The position numbers and the translations under genes were made by a program. DNA of 64,000 nucleotides from positions 2,728,001 to 2,792,000 of the forward strand of contig NZ_CP023667.1 in NCBI RefSeq assembly GCF_002443155.1, in the 5' to 3' direction. This document shows positions 24,514 through 34,700 of this stretch, piece by piece (the stretch's first letter is position 1; each line of letters starts with the position of its first letter). Origin of the DNA: Alcaligenes faecalis (GTDB lineage Bacteria > Pseudomonadota > Gammaproteobacteria > Burkholderiales > Burkholderiaceae_B). Under the pieces are notes generated by a model. That model ran no database searches. It was not told the origin of the DNA and saw only the letters and a list, made by a program, of their open reading frames with translations.

Positions 24514-26688
24514 ATGACTTCACGCCGCAGCTTCCTACGCAATATGACCGGTGCCAGCCTGGCAGCAGGTTCCCTGGCCGCATTCCCTCCCAGCATCCGC
24601 AAGGCGCTGGCCATTCCGGCCAACAACAAGACAGGCACCATCAAGGACGTAGAACACATTGTGGTTCTGATGCAGGAGAACCGCTCCTTTGACCATTACT
24701 TCGGCACCCTGAAAGGTGTGCGCGGTTTTGGCGACCGCTTCACCATTCCCTTGCCCAATGGCCGCAATGTCTGGCAGCAAAACGTCAGCTCCACCGAAAG
24801 CGTGTTGCCCTATCACCTGGACAGCACCAAGGGTAATGCCCAGCGCGTCAACGGTACGCCGCACTCCTGGTCGGACGGCCAGGCTGCCTGGGATCACGGC
24901 CGCATGAACTTCTGGCCCAAGCACAAGAACCGTCACTCCATGGGCTACTACCGCGAAGCCGAAGTACCCTTCCAGTTCGCCATGGCCAACGCCTTCACCC
25001 TGTGTGATGCCTACCACTGTTCCATGCACACCGGCACCAACTCCAACCGCATGTTCCTGTGGACGGGTACGAATGGACCATCGGGCAGCGGCGAATGTAC
25101 GGTGAACAACGCCTGGGACAGCCTTGGTTCTTCCCTGTTGGGCTACGAGTGGAAAACCTACCCCGAGCGCCTGGAAGAAGCCGGTATCAGCTGGAAGGTG
25201 TATCAGAACCTGCCTGACAACTTTACCGACAACTCCCTGGCCGGCTTCAAGCAATACCGTCGTGCCAACGAACAATCCGGCAAGCCCAACAACTCGCCTT
25301 ACGATCCGGCCGACAATGATGGCAACCCGCTGTACAAAGGCGTGGCCAACACCATGCCCGATGGTGGTTTCTTTGGCCAACTGCGTAAAGACGTGGAAGA
25401 AGGCAATCTGCCTCAGATCTCCTGGGTCGTGGCTCCTGCCAACTACTCCGAACACCCTGGCCCATCAAGCCCGGTACAAGGCGCCTGGTACACCCAGGAA
25501 CTGCTGGATGCGCTGACAGCCAACCCCGAGGTCTGGAGCAAGACCGTTTTGCTGGTCAACTTTGACGAGAACGACGGCTTCTTTGACCACGTGCCTTCGC
25601 CTTCTGCCCCTTCCATTGATCCGGTCACTGGCAAGCCCGCGGGCAAAACCTCCCTGAGCGAAGAAGAGATCGCGTTCGAGTACTACAACTACCCCAGCCC
25701 CAAAGGTCTGTTGGGTCAGCCTCCCCGTGACGGCAAGGTCTTTGGCCCCGGCGTGCGTGTACCCATGTACGTGATCTCGCCCTGGAGCCGTGGCGGTTGG
25801 GTGAACTCGCAAGTGTTCGACCACACCTCTGTTATCCGCTTCATGGAAGAGCGCTTTGGCGTGATGGAACCGAATATCAGCCCGTACCGCCGTGCCGTAT
25901 GTGGTGACCTGACCTCCGCCTTCAACTTTGCCAGCCCGAACGACGAACCTTTGCCTACCTTGAACGGCCGCCGCAGCCGTCAGGACGCAGACTCGATCCG
26001 TAGTGCTCAGGAGCGTCTGGCCCAAGTACCTCAGCCCGTCGACAACCAGCGCATTCCCGTGCAGCAAACCGGCGTGCGTCCATCGCGTGCCCTGCCTTAC
26101 GAACTGCACGTCAGCGCCCGTTGCGACAGCGAGAAAGGCGTACAACTGCTGTTCTCCAACACGGGGAAAGCAGCGGCTGTGTTCCACGTCTACGACAAGC
26201 TGAATCTGGACCGCATCCCTCGCCGCTACATGGTCAACCCTGACCAGATCCTGGATGATGTGTGGGACGTGCAAGCGAACAATCTGGGTCACTACGACCT
26301 GTGGGTCCTGGGTCCGAACGGCTTTCACCGTCACTTCCGTGGCGATGTCAGCGTGTTGAGCCAGCCCGAAGCTGCCCGCCCCGAAATTCGTGTCTGCTAC
26401 GAAGTCACCAAAGGCGATATCTATCTGGAAATGATGAACGGTGGCCAGTCTGCCTGCACCTTCACCATCCAGTCCATGGCCTACCGTGAAGACGGTCCAT
26501 GGGAGGTGACGGTTGAGCCAGGCCAGCAATCCAAACAATCCTGGGCCTTGAAGGCCAGCGGCCACTGGTACGACTTCGTGGTTCGCTGCAGCAGCGACCC
26601 AAGCTACTACCGTCGCTTCGCAGGCCGCGTGGAGTTTGGCGAGCACGGCGTCAGCGACCCAGCTCTGGGGATTCCTGCCTACCTGTAA
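24514..26688 (+). CDS. plc: Phospholipase C, phosphocholine-specific type (Tat-exported)
   Basis: 724 residues. The N-terminus has a twin-arginine signal (SRRSFLRNM, then a hydrophobic stretch to ~40). The catalytic domain begins VEHIVVLMQENRSFDHYFGTLKGVRGF, the hallmark of the PlcH/PlcN acid-phosphatase-like family, and continues with FTLCDAYHCSMHTGTNSNR and VNFDENDGFFDHV. Two C-terminal beta domains (from ~520) complete the family's architecture. Known reaction: hydrolysis of phosphatidylcholine or sphingomyelin to diacylglycerol or ceramide plus phosphocholine. PlcH-type enzymes leave the cell by Tat then type II secretion; a gsp locus is 12 kb away. Regulation by phosphate is plausible but no clear Pho box was seen. 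Confidence 0.93.
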   Translation: MTSRRSFLRNMTGASLAAGSLAAFPPSIRKALAIPANNKTGTIKDVEHIVVLMQENRSFDHYFGTLKGVRGFGDRFTIPLPNGRNVWQQNVSSTESVLPYHLDSTKGNAQRVNGTPHSWSDGQAAWDHGRMNFWPKHKNRHSMGYYREAEVPFQFAMANAFTLCDAYHCSMHTGTNSNRMFLWTGTNGPSGSGECTVNNAWDSLGSSLLGYEWKTYPERLEEAGISWKVYQNLPDNFTDNSLAGFKQYRRANEQSGKPNNSPYDPADNDGNPLYKGVANTMPDGGFFGQLRKDVEEGNLPQISWVVAPANYSEHPGPSSPVQGAWYTQELLDALTANPEVWSKTVLLVNFDENDGFFDHVPSPSAPSIDPVTGKPAGKTSLSEEEIAFEYYNYPSPKGLLGQPPRDGKVFGPGVRVPMYVISPWSRGGWVNSQVFDHTSVIRFMEERFGVMEPNISPYRRAVCGDLTSAFNFASPNDEPLPTLNGRRSRQDADSIRSAQERLAQVPQPVDNQRIPVQQTGVRPSRALPYELHVSARCDSEKGVQLLFSNTGKAAAVFHVYDKLNLDRIPRRYMVNPDQILDDVWDVQANNLGHYDLWVLGPNGFHRHFRGDVSVLSQPEAARPEIRVCYEVTKGDIYLEMMNGGQSACTFTIQSMAYREDGPWEVTVEPGQQSKQSWALKASGHWYDFVVRCSSDPSYYRRFAGRVEFGEHGVSDPALGIPAYL

Positions 26689-26758
26689 GACTTAAACGCT
26701 CTGAATCTATAGTTCTATCGTCTGACTATGTGTGCGTGCGCACCACGCACACTTTTTA

Positions 26759-26793
26759 CCCCGATGCCAACAAGTGGCATCGGGGTTTTTTTT
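26759..26793 (+). terminator. Intrinsic terminator of the phospholipase C operon
   Basis: CCCCGATGCCA pairs with TGGCATCGGGG across a short ACAAG-type loop, followed by eight T, 70 bp after the plc stop. Confidence 0.92.
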
Positions 26794-26838
26794 GATTGTG
26801 ATTGATGCAGGTAGCGCGCCAAGGGCCCGCTACCAAAC

Positions 26839-27315
26839 TTAGCGGGAATAGCGGGAGCGAAGATTCAAGCCAATGTAATGCCTTCTGCGCTGCCTCTTTC
26901 TTTTCAGCGCCACTCTTTCTTCATTGATGGGCGGGGGCTTGCGGACACTGCCCAGTTCAACGACAGCGCGTAAGCACTCGGCATGCGTAATGCGGGCCGA
27001 CAAACAAATGTCAGCCCCCGCATACAAGGCGCGCTCACAGGCCAAAGGAGTCTCATCGGCCAGAAAAAGAATTGCCACATTATCCAGCTGACGCATTGCC
27101 GAGATCACGGCATAAACATCAAACTCGCTTTCCCCTTCACCATCAATAATCAAGACACGCAGGCGCTTTCCGATTGTGGCAAGGTCCGTGGGTCTGGTCG
27201 CCACGGTCGTGCACACCCCTGAGCCGGCCAGATAATCATGCAGGGCCAGCATATCGCCCACACGCGATGATGCAGGCTGTGCAATCAGGAGAAAAACCAC
27301 ATCAAAATCGTACAT
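26839..27315 (-). CDS. Receiver-like protein at the end of the adhesin operon
   Basis: 158 residues. Residues ~1-125 fit a response-regulator fold: alternating hydrophobic strands, a possible phosphoacceptor in VLIIDGEGE, LFLADE (T-loop-like) and AGADICLSARI (position of the conserved Lys, here not clear). No DNA-binding domain follows, only a very basic tail (ALKRKRQRRRHY). It lies 24 bp after the SecD-P1-like lipoprotein gene and ends the five-gene adhesion operon. A regulatory partner of the EAL protein is possible but unproven. Confidence 0.6.
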   Translation of the reverse strand: MYDFDVVFLLIAQPASSRVGDMLALHDYLAGSGVCTTVATRPTDLATIGKRLRVLIIDGEGESEFDVYAVISAMRQLDNVAILFLADETPLACERALYAGADICLSARITHAECLRAVVELGSVRKPPPINEERVALKRKRQRRRHYIGLNLRSRYSR

Positions 27316-27339
27316 AGGGCGCGATACGCAGTCCTTTTA

Positions 27340-27888
27340 TCACTGACCACCCTGCATCAATTTAATAATGGCCTGTGTATGCTGAGCATTCTGGGTTCCG
27401 ATCAGCAAACGCCCATCGGAAATCGTTTCACTGATACGCGCCACACTCACCAGTTGCCCTTGCACACTTAGCAGCAGATAGTGGCCTTGCGCCTGAGCCG
27501 TGACACTGCGCAGTTTGGTAATCCCGTTCTGGTTCATTTCCAGCAACAGAAAGGTTCCTTGATCTTGTGTGGTCACGGGAGTGACACGGTGCAGATCGGC
27601 TTGCGTCAGAACGGGCTGGGGCAGCGCATAAAGAGAGGTTCCGCCCACATCCACCGCCACCAAGGGCGCTTCCGCTTTCTCCTGCGCCAAATGCAGGGTG
27701 ATGACCGTGTTGGATTGATTGCGAGAGGCTGTTGCTGCCACCGCAGGGGCCTTGGCGGACGAGGCAGAACCTTGCATGACAGGCGGTGCCGGATCTACAG
27801 GTTCAGGAGCCTGGCGAGGCATCGTTTGCTGACAAGCAGCCAGGCCGCCCGCCAGAATCAGTAGCGCTAATTTGTGCAGAATATTCAT
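27340..27888 (-). CDS. Lipoprotein with SecDF-P1-head-like domain
   Basis: 182 residues. Lipobox LAAC (Cys19), a Pro/Ala-rich linker to ~65, then a domain whose ending (LEMNQNGITKLRSV ... LLLSVQGQLVSVARISETISDGRLLIG) resembles the P1 head of SecD, known to contact exported chains on the periplasmic side. The ATG at 27888 is preferred over one five codons upstream. It sits between the TpgA-like and receiver-like genes of the adhesin operon, so a role in adhesin passage or stability is a reasonable guess. Confidence 0.65.
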   Translation of the reverse strand: MNILHKLALLILAGGLAACQQTMPRQAPEPVDPAPPVMQGSASSAKAPAVAATASRNQSNTVITLHLAQEKAEAPLVAVDVGGTSLYALPQPVLTQADLHRVTPVTTQDQGTFLLLEMNQNGITKLRSVTAQAQGHYLLLSVQGQLVSVARISETISDGRLLIGTQNAQHTQAIIKLMQGGQ

Positions 27889-27951
27889 TATTTTCTCAAT
27901 CACGGCACGCAGCCCGACAAGCCGGGTGCGTGCCTGGTTGCAGCATCCAAC

Positions 27952-28725
27952 TTAACGTTGGCCTTGAACCTCAATATCAACCCGACGATTCGGCGCCAGG
28001 CAGGCGATCAACTCAGTGCGATTGTGTTGATCACACTGCACAAGGGGACGATCCGAACCAAAGCCTTGCGTCACAATCACGGCAGCTGGAATGCCCTGGG
28101 CGGACAAAGCCTGGCGGACTGTCTGGGCTCGTTGCTGCGACAAATGCTGATTCGATGCCGCATTTCCGATTCGATCCGTATGACCGGAAACAGTCACGCG
28201 CTCGATTTCGGACATTTGCTTGAGCTGGCCTGCAATATCTCCAATCGTGCTCAACCCCGCACTGGTCAAGGTCGCACTGCCAAAGGCAAAGGCCACGTCC
28301 CCGGAAAGCGAGAAAGGCTGAACAGTCGCGGTTTTCGGCGTCGCATCCAGGACAGAAGCACACTCGCTAGGCTTCCAGTAAAAACTGCGGCCCAGCTTGT
28401 CCTGGTCAAACAGCACCTTGAACTGACACGTCTTGATGCCCTGTGCCGTGTTGAAGTGGAACAGGTAATCCCACTCCCGCACCTTGAAACCTTCGGCAAA
28501 GTGCGGGCGACCCAGCAAGTCATACAACTGATCGCGTGTCACGCCTTCCCGGACCTGACGCAGATTGTCGATATTCGGGTAAGAGCCCGTGTGAAACGTC
28601 GCTTTGTCCACTTCAGGAAACACCGGGTTTTCTGTGTGACCTTCCGAGTCCACCTGACTCAAAGTTCCGCATCCAGCAAGCACCAGACTGCCGAGCAGAG
28701 CAGCCCCAAACCAATTTTTCTTCAT
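27952..28725 (-). CDS. tpgA: TpgA-like outer membrane anchor for the trimeric autotransporter
   Basis: 257 residues. Lipobox LAGC (Cys19); residues ~45-120 form a BamE/SmpA-like domain (LRQVREGVTRDQLYDLLGRPHF ... WDYLFHF); residues ~140-255 are an OmpA C-terminal peptidoglycan-binding domain (VTVSGHTDRIGN, LSQQRAQTVRQAL, NRRVDIEV). This two-domain order is that of Acinetobacter TpgA, which fastens the AtaA fibre to peptidoglycan. The gene follows the adhesin by 74 bp, as tpgA follows ataA. Symbol given by analogy of architecture and position. Confidence 0.85.
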   Translation of the reverse strand: MKKNWFGAALLGSLVLAGCGTLSQVDSEGHTENPVFPEVDKATFHTGSYPNIDNLRQVREGVTRDQLYDLLGRPHFAEGFKVREWDYLFHFNTAQGIKTCQFKVLFDQDKLGRSFYWKPSECASVLDATPKTATVQPFSLSGDVAFAFGSATLTSAGLSTIGDIAGQLKQMSEIERVTVSGHTDRIGNAASNQHLSQQRAQTVRQALSAQGIPAAVIVTQGFGSDRPLVQCDQHNRTELIACLAPNRRVDIEVQGQR

Positions 28726-28799
28726 GATCTGAAATCCTTCAAAAGTGTGTGCTGTGCATCGGCGTCAATGCGCCGATGCACCGTAGAGTCAGGGCCGAC

Positions 28800-31700
28800 T
28801 TACCATTGATAACCAATACCCACGGCACCACCGTAATCACCGCGCGAGGTGGTATTGCCCGAGAGCTTGTAAACCCATTTGCCGTTATCGGTAATTCCGG
28901 AGAAACCAATGGCCATACCGGACTCTCCACGCCAGGTACCACCAGCCATGGACATCATGTGTTTGCCCGGCAAGTAAGCCTGGGGCAGTGACGCTGTTGC
29001 CATGGCGGCCGCCACACCTGCACTCAAGCGGTTATCCAGACGATTGATATCGTGGCGAATGTTGTTGATCTGGCCTTGCAGATTGCCCGCAACCTGATTC
29101 AACTGGCTCACGTTCACCGCATCGGTGTCATTGACGCCCGCCGCCACATTGGTGATGTGCTTGCCGGACATATTGATACCGTTCTCGTTGATGATCGGGC
29201 CACCGTTATTGATCTGAATTTCATCGGCCTGAACATTCACTGCCGTAATGGAATTGACCTTCAGATCCTGGGACACCGACACCTTGATATCAGCGCCAAC
29301 GGTCTGGCCTGCATCATTGACCCGGTCCGTCTTGGAGATCACGATGTTGTCGCCTTCAACAAAACCCACGGTGTTGCCATTATGGATAGGTGTGCCGTCA
29401 CCGGAGCCATTATTGCCACCACCTGTGGAGCCGGAACCATTGCCATTGGAGCCACCGGTATTGCCGCCTTCCTTGCCATCTGTCGGTGCTTCAACATTCC
29501 AGTGCATGCTGTCCAGAACATCTTTCAAGGAAGAATGCTGGCCACCGTTGTAAGCAAACGAGCCGTTTCCATCCAGACCAATGAAGGACTCGATAGGCTG
29601 GAGCTGACCGTAATTGACGGCATCCGTCGGATTGCGGCCGGCGGCCACATTGGTGATGCGCATATCACCTGCGTTAATGCCAGCCAGGGTGATGCTCGGG
29701 CCATTGTTGATGGTCAGGCCGGTGTTACCCAGGTGTACGTCGTTTCCTACCGCAACCCCTGCGTTGTTGATGACGGTATCGCCGGTCTTCAGGCTGCCAT
29801 CTGCACCCAGATCAATGTCCTTGTTCAGCTTGACTTCAACCTGTCCGGAATCATCGGTGCCGGTCTGCTCGACCGTGACGTTCTTGTCACCGACAAAGGC
29901 AACCTGGCCGTTCGGGCCGATATTGGCGCTATTGCCATCCGCATCGGTCACATTCCAGCCAGCGCTGGCAACGTCATTGACTTGCTTGAGCTGGTCTTCG
30001 GTCGCCGCCTGACCGCTGGTGTAATTGTCCGGATCCCAAGTCAGATTGGTCAGTCCGCCGATTCGGCCGGTATCACCATTGATCGTGACCGGGTTTGCTC
30101 CGCCCACCACGACCTGCGTGCTGCCGATAGCCGTGCTGTTACCGGCCGCATCTGCTACCGTGATCGAACCTGCGCCTACGTTAGTCGTGTCACCGGCGGC
30201 ATTGCTGACCGTGGTGCCTGCCGCAGTCGTGGAGGTCTTGTTACCTGCACCATCCTCTACAGTCAGACCGTCGTTATTGACGACCGTGTTTCCTGTCGTC
30301 AGGCTGCCGTCCGCACCCAGATCAATGTCCTTGTTCAGGTTGAAGGCCAGGTCCGTGCCATCACGTGTGATGTTGATATTGCCGTCGGTGTTGCTAAAGT
30401 CCACCGATGCGCCTGGTTTCACATTTTCTGTGGCACCACCATTGGCACTGATGTTCCAGCCTGCGTTGGCAACCTCTTCAACACCCTTCAACTGCGACAC
30501 ATTCACCGCATCGGTGTCTTCTGTGCCAACGGCCAGATCGGTGATCTTCTTGCCACCCATATTGATGCCATCGCCATTGATCACCGGACCACCGTTATTG
30601 ATGGTGATGCTGTTCAGATCCGTCAGGTTCTGCGCCATGACCAGGTTCAGCTTGTTGCCATCGCTATCAACACGCAGGTTCGCGCCTGTAGAGGCTTCGC
30701 TTTCGGCCAACTCACCTGAAATGGTCAATGGCGTGTTATCACCCAAGGTCTTGGCAATGGTGCCGCCGGTGTTGCCGGCAAAGCTCAAGCCGTCATTCTG
30801 GGTAGCAACTTCACTGCCCTTGTAAATGACATCACCGCCATTATTGACCACAAAGTTGTCACCCAGACGGGTTTCACCCTGAACGGTCAGGTTGTTAGTA
30901 GTGACGCTATCGCCATTGACCACCGTATCACCCACGGTAATACTGTTGCCTACGGTCAGATCATCAGCCAGGTTGAAGGCCAGATCGGTGCCGGTACGCG
31001 TAACGGTGATGTTGCCATCGTCATTGCTGAAGTCCACCGAAGCACCGGGTTTGACATTCTCGGCGGCAGCACCATTGGCACTGATATTCCAGCCCGCATT
31101 GGCAACGTCCGAGACTTCTTTCAGCTGCGACACATTCACGGCATCGGTGTCATCCGTGCCAGCATCCAGATTGGTGATCTTCTTGCCACCCATATTGATG
31201 CCGTCGCCGTTGATCACTGGACCACCGTTATTGATGGTGATGCTGTTCAGATCCGTCAGGTTCTGCGCCATGACCAGGTTCAACTGATTGCCGTCGCTAT
31301 CAACGCGCAGGTTGGCACCTGTGGAGGCTTCGCCCTCGGCCAGTTCGCCGGAGACCGTCAATGGCGTGTTATCCCCCAGCGTCTTGGCAATGGTGCTGCC
31401 GGTGTTGCCGGCAAAGCTCAAGCCGTCATTCTGCGTAGCGACTTCACTGCCCTTGTAAATGACATCACCCGCGTTGTTCACTACAAAGTTGTCACCCAAG
31501 CGGGTTTCACCCTGAACGGTCAGGTTGTTGGTGGTGATGCTATCGCCATTGACGACCGTATCACCCACAGTGACGCTGTCGCCGTTGATCACGGTGTCGC
31601 CCACCGTAATGCTGTTACCCACGGTCAGATCATCGGCCAGATTGAAAGCCAGATCGGTGCCGGTGCGCGTGACGGTGATGTTGCCATCGTCATTGCTGAA

Positions 31701-34700
31701 GTCCACCGAACCGCCCGGCTTGACGTTCTCGGCGGCAGCACCATTGGCACTGATATTCCAGCCCGCATTGGCAACGTCCGAGACTTCTTTCAGCTGCGAC
31801 ACATTCACGGCATCGGTGTCATCCGTGCCAGCATCCAGATTGGTGATCTTCTTGCCACCCATATTGATGCCGTCGCCGTTGATCACTGGACCACCGTTAT
31901 TGATGGTGATGCTGCTCAGATCCGTCAGGTTCTGCGCCATGACCAGGTTCAACTGATTGCCGTCGCTATCAACGCGCAGGTTGGCACCTGTGGAGGCTTC
32001 GCCCTCGGCCAGTTCGCCGGAGACCGTCAATGGCGTGTTATCCCCCAGCGTCTTGGCAATGGTGCTGCCGGTGTTGCCGGCAAAGCTCAAGCCGTCATTC
32101 TGCGTAGCGACTTCACTGCCCTTGTAAATGACATCACCCGCGTTGTTCACTACAAAGTTGTCACCCAAGCGGGTTTCACCCTGAACGGTCAGGTTGTTGG
32201 TGGTGATGCTATCGCCATTGACGACCGTATCACCCACAGTGACGCTGTCGCCGTTGATCACGGTGTCGCCCACCGTAATGCTGTTACCCACGGTCAGATC
32301 ATCGGCCAGATTGAAAGCCAGATCGGTGCCGGTGCGCGTGACGGTGATGTTGCCATCGTCATTGCTGAAGTCCACCGAACCGCCCGGCTTGACGTTCTCG
32401 GCGGCAGCACCATTGGCACTGATGTTCCAGCCCGCGTTGGCAACATCCGAGACCTCTTTCAACTGCGACACATTCACCGCATCGGTGTCTTCTGTGCCAA
32501 CGGCCAGATCGGTGATCTTCTTGCCACCCATATTGATGCCGTCGCCGTTGATCACCGGACCACCGTTATTGATGGTGATGCTGTTCAGATCCGTCAGGTT
32601 CTGCGCCATGACCAGGTTCAGCTGGTTGCCGTCGCTATCAACACGCAGGTTCGCGCCTGTCGAGGCTTCGCCCTCGGCCAGTTCGCCGGAGACCGTCAAT
32701 GGCGTGTTATCCCCCAGCGTCTTGGCAATGGTGCTGCCGGTGTTGCCGGCAAAGCTCAAGCCGTCATTCTGCGTAGCGACTTCACTGCCCTTGTAAATGA
32801 CATCACCCGCGTTGTTCACTACAAAGTTGTCACCCAAGCGGGTTTCACCCTGAACGGTCAGGTTGTTGGTGGTGATGCTATCGCCATTGACGACCGTGTC
32901 GCCTACGGTGACGCTGTCGCCGTTGATCACGGTGTCGCCCACCGTAATGCTGTTACCCACGGTCAGATCATCGGCCAGATTGAAGGCCAGATCGGTGCCG
33001 GTGCGCGTGACGGTGATGTTCCCATCGTCATTGCTGAAGTCCACCGAACCACCCGGTTTCACGTTCTCTGTGGCGGCGCCATTGGCGCTCACATGCCAGC
33101 CCTGAGCAGCGTATTTGATCGCATCGTGCACCGTGTTTTCACCGGTATCACCGATATTGCTCATGCTCAGAGTGCCGTTGGGGGCCAGTGTGGCATTACC
33201 ACCCAGGATGTTTTTCGTGGTGTTGGCTACATTGCCCAGCACCGAATTCGTGGCATACAACTGGCTGCCATTGATCGCATCCGTGCTGCTCGCGCTGATC
33301 CGGCCTGCGGCCACATTCGTCACTGTACGTTTTTCCTGCTCCGTACCCACGCTGACGGTAGCAACAGGACGATCCCCGGCAAAGTTACCGTAGTTCAACC
33401 CGTTCAAAGAGGCATTCGAGGTGCCAACCGCGCCTGCTGTCTCTGCACCATCGCCCAGCGCTATCGAACGTGCATTGCCTGCACGTGCGCCCTGACCAAT
33501 AGCGACGGCACGGTCGGCCGTGCTGCGGGAACCGTCACCCAGCGCAATCGCTTGTCGTTCAAGAGCCCAAGCATCACGGCCCTGTGCAATCGATGCCTCG
33601 CCAAAAGCATGAGCGCCCTTGCCCTGTGCCTGTGCATAATCAGCGGTGGCCTGAGCTTCGCGTCCTACTGCAATGCTGCTATTGAACTCGGCAACGGAAT
33701 CCGTACCCAGCGCAATGGAGTCGCGGTTCCTGTCCTGATTTTCGACATCAGGATTAGGCTGGCCGGAGCGAGCACGCGTGCCCATGGCAATACCACGCGC
33801 CGCAAAGGTCTGGGCATCCGTACCGCTGGCCTGGGCATCACTCGCATCAGCCCGCGACCGGGTACCAAACGCCATGGCGTCACTGGCCGTTGCCTCCGCA
33901 TTGCTACCCTGCGCGATACCGCGAGCAGCATTCACCACCGAGTTTTTACCAATCACAATCCCTTCCACTGCTGTGGAACTGGATTCTGTACCAATCACAA
34001 TCGAATTCTCGACAGAGGGACCGTTTGCCTGGCGATCCGTATAGGAATCCCGGCCAATTACGATGGAGTTCTTGTCACGGCTAACGACATGCGTACCAAT
34101 CGCTACACCACTCTCGTCGCGCGCCTCGGATTGGGAATTACCGATGGTCGTGGAGTTCACCCCCAAGCCCTTGATGTTGTGCCCCATCACCACAGAGGAC
34201 GCTCCCTCTGCCCCTGCCATATACCCAATGGCAACCGAGTCTTTCTCCTTGGCAGTCGCATCCGGGCCGATGGCAATCGAATCAATGGCGGTAGCAGCAG
34301 CACCATTATTATTCTTGTTGCCCTTGTCCACACCACCATCATTGACACTGAAGTAACCCGTCTTGCTGTCGGCAATCTGCTGGCCCCAATCCTTGTCGAC
34401 CTTCTCGGCCAGCTTTTCATAGTCCACTGTCGCACCCAGCGTCACCTGATCTACTGCCGATTGCAGCTGGCGCACGTTCACTGCATCCGTATCATTGGCA
34501 CCGTCTTCCACGTTCACAATACGACGTGTGAACTCACTGCCCGCCTGGCTACTGCCAACCGACACTGCACTTCCATCGAAGCCTCTATTGGTGAACCGGC
34601 CCAGACCGGACACATCATTTTGTGCGGCATAAGAGTTCAACCCCAGGGCCACAAAATTGCTGTCTGCATGTGCATTAGGACCAATGGCTGTACCCGTTCC

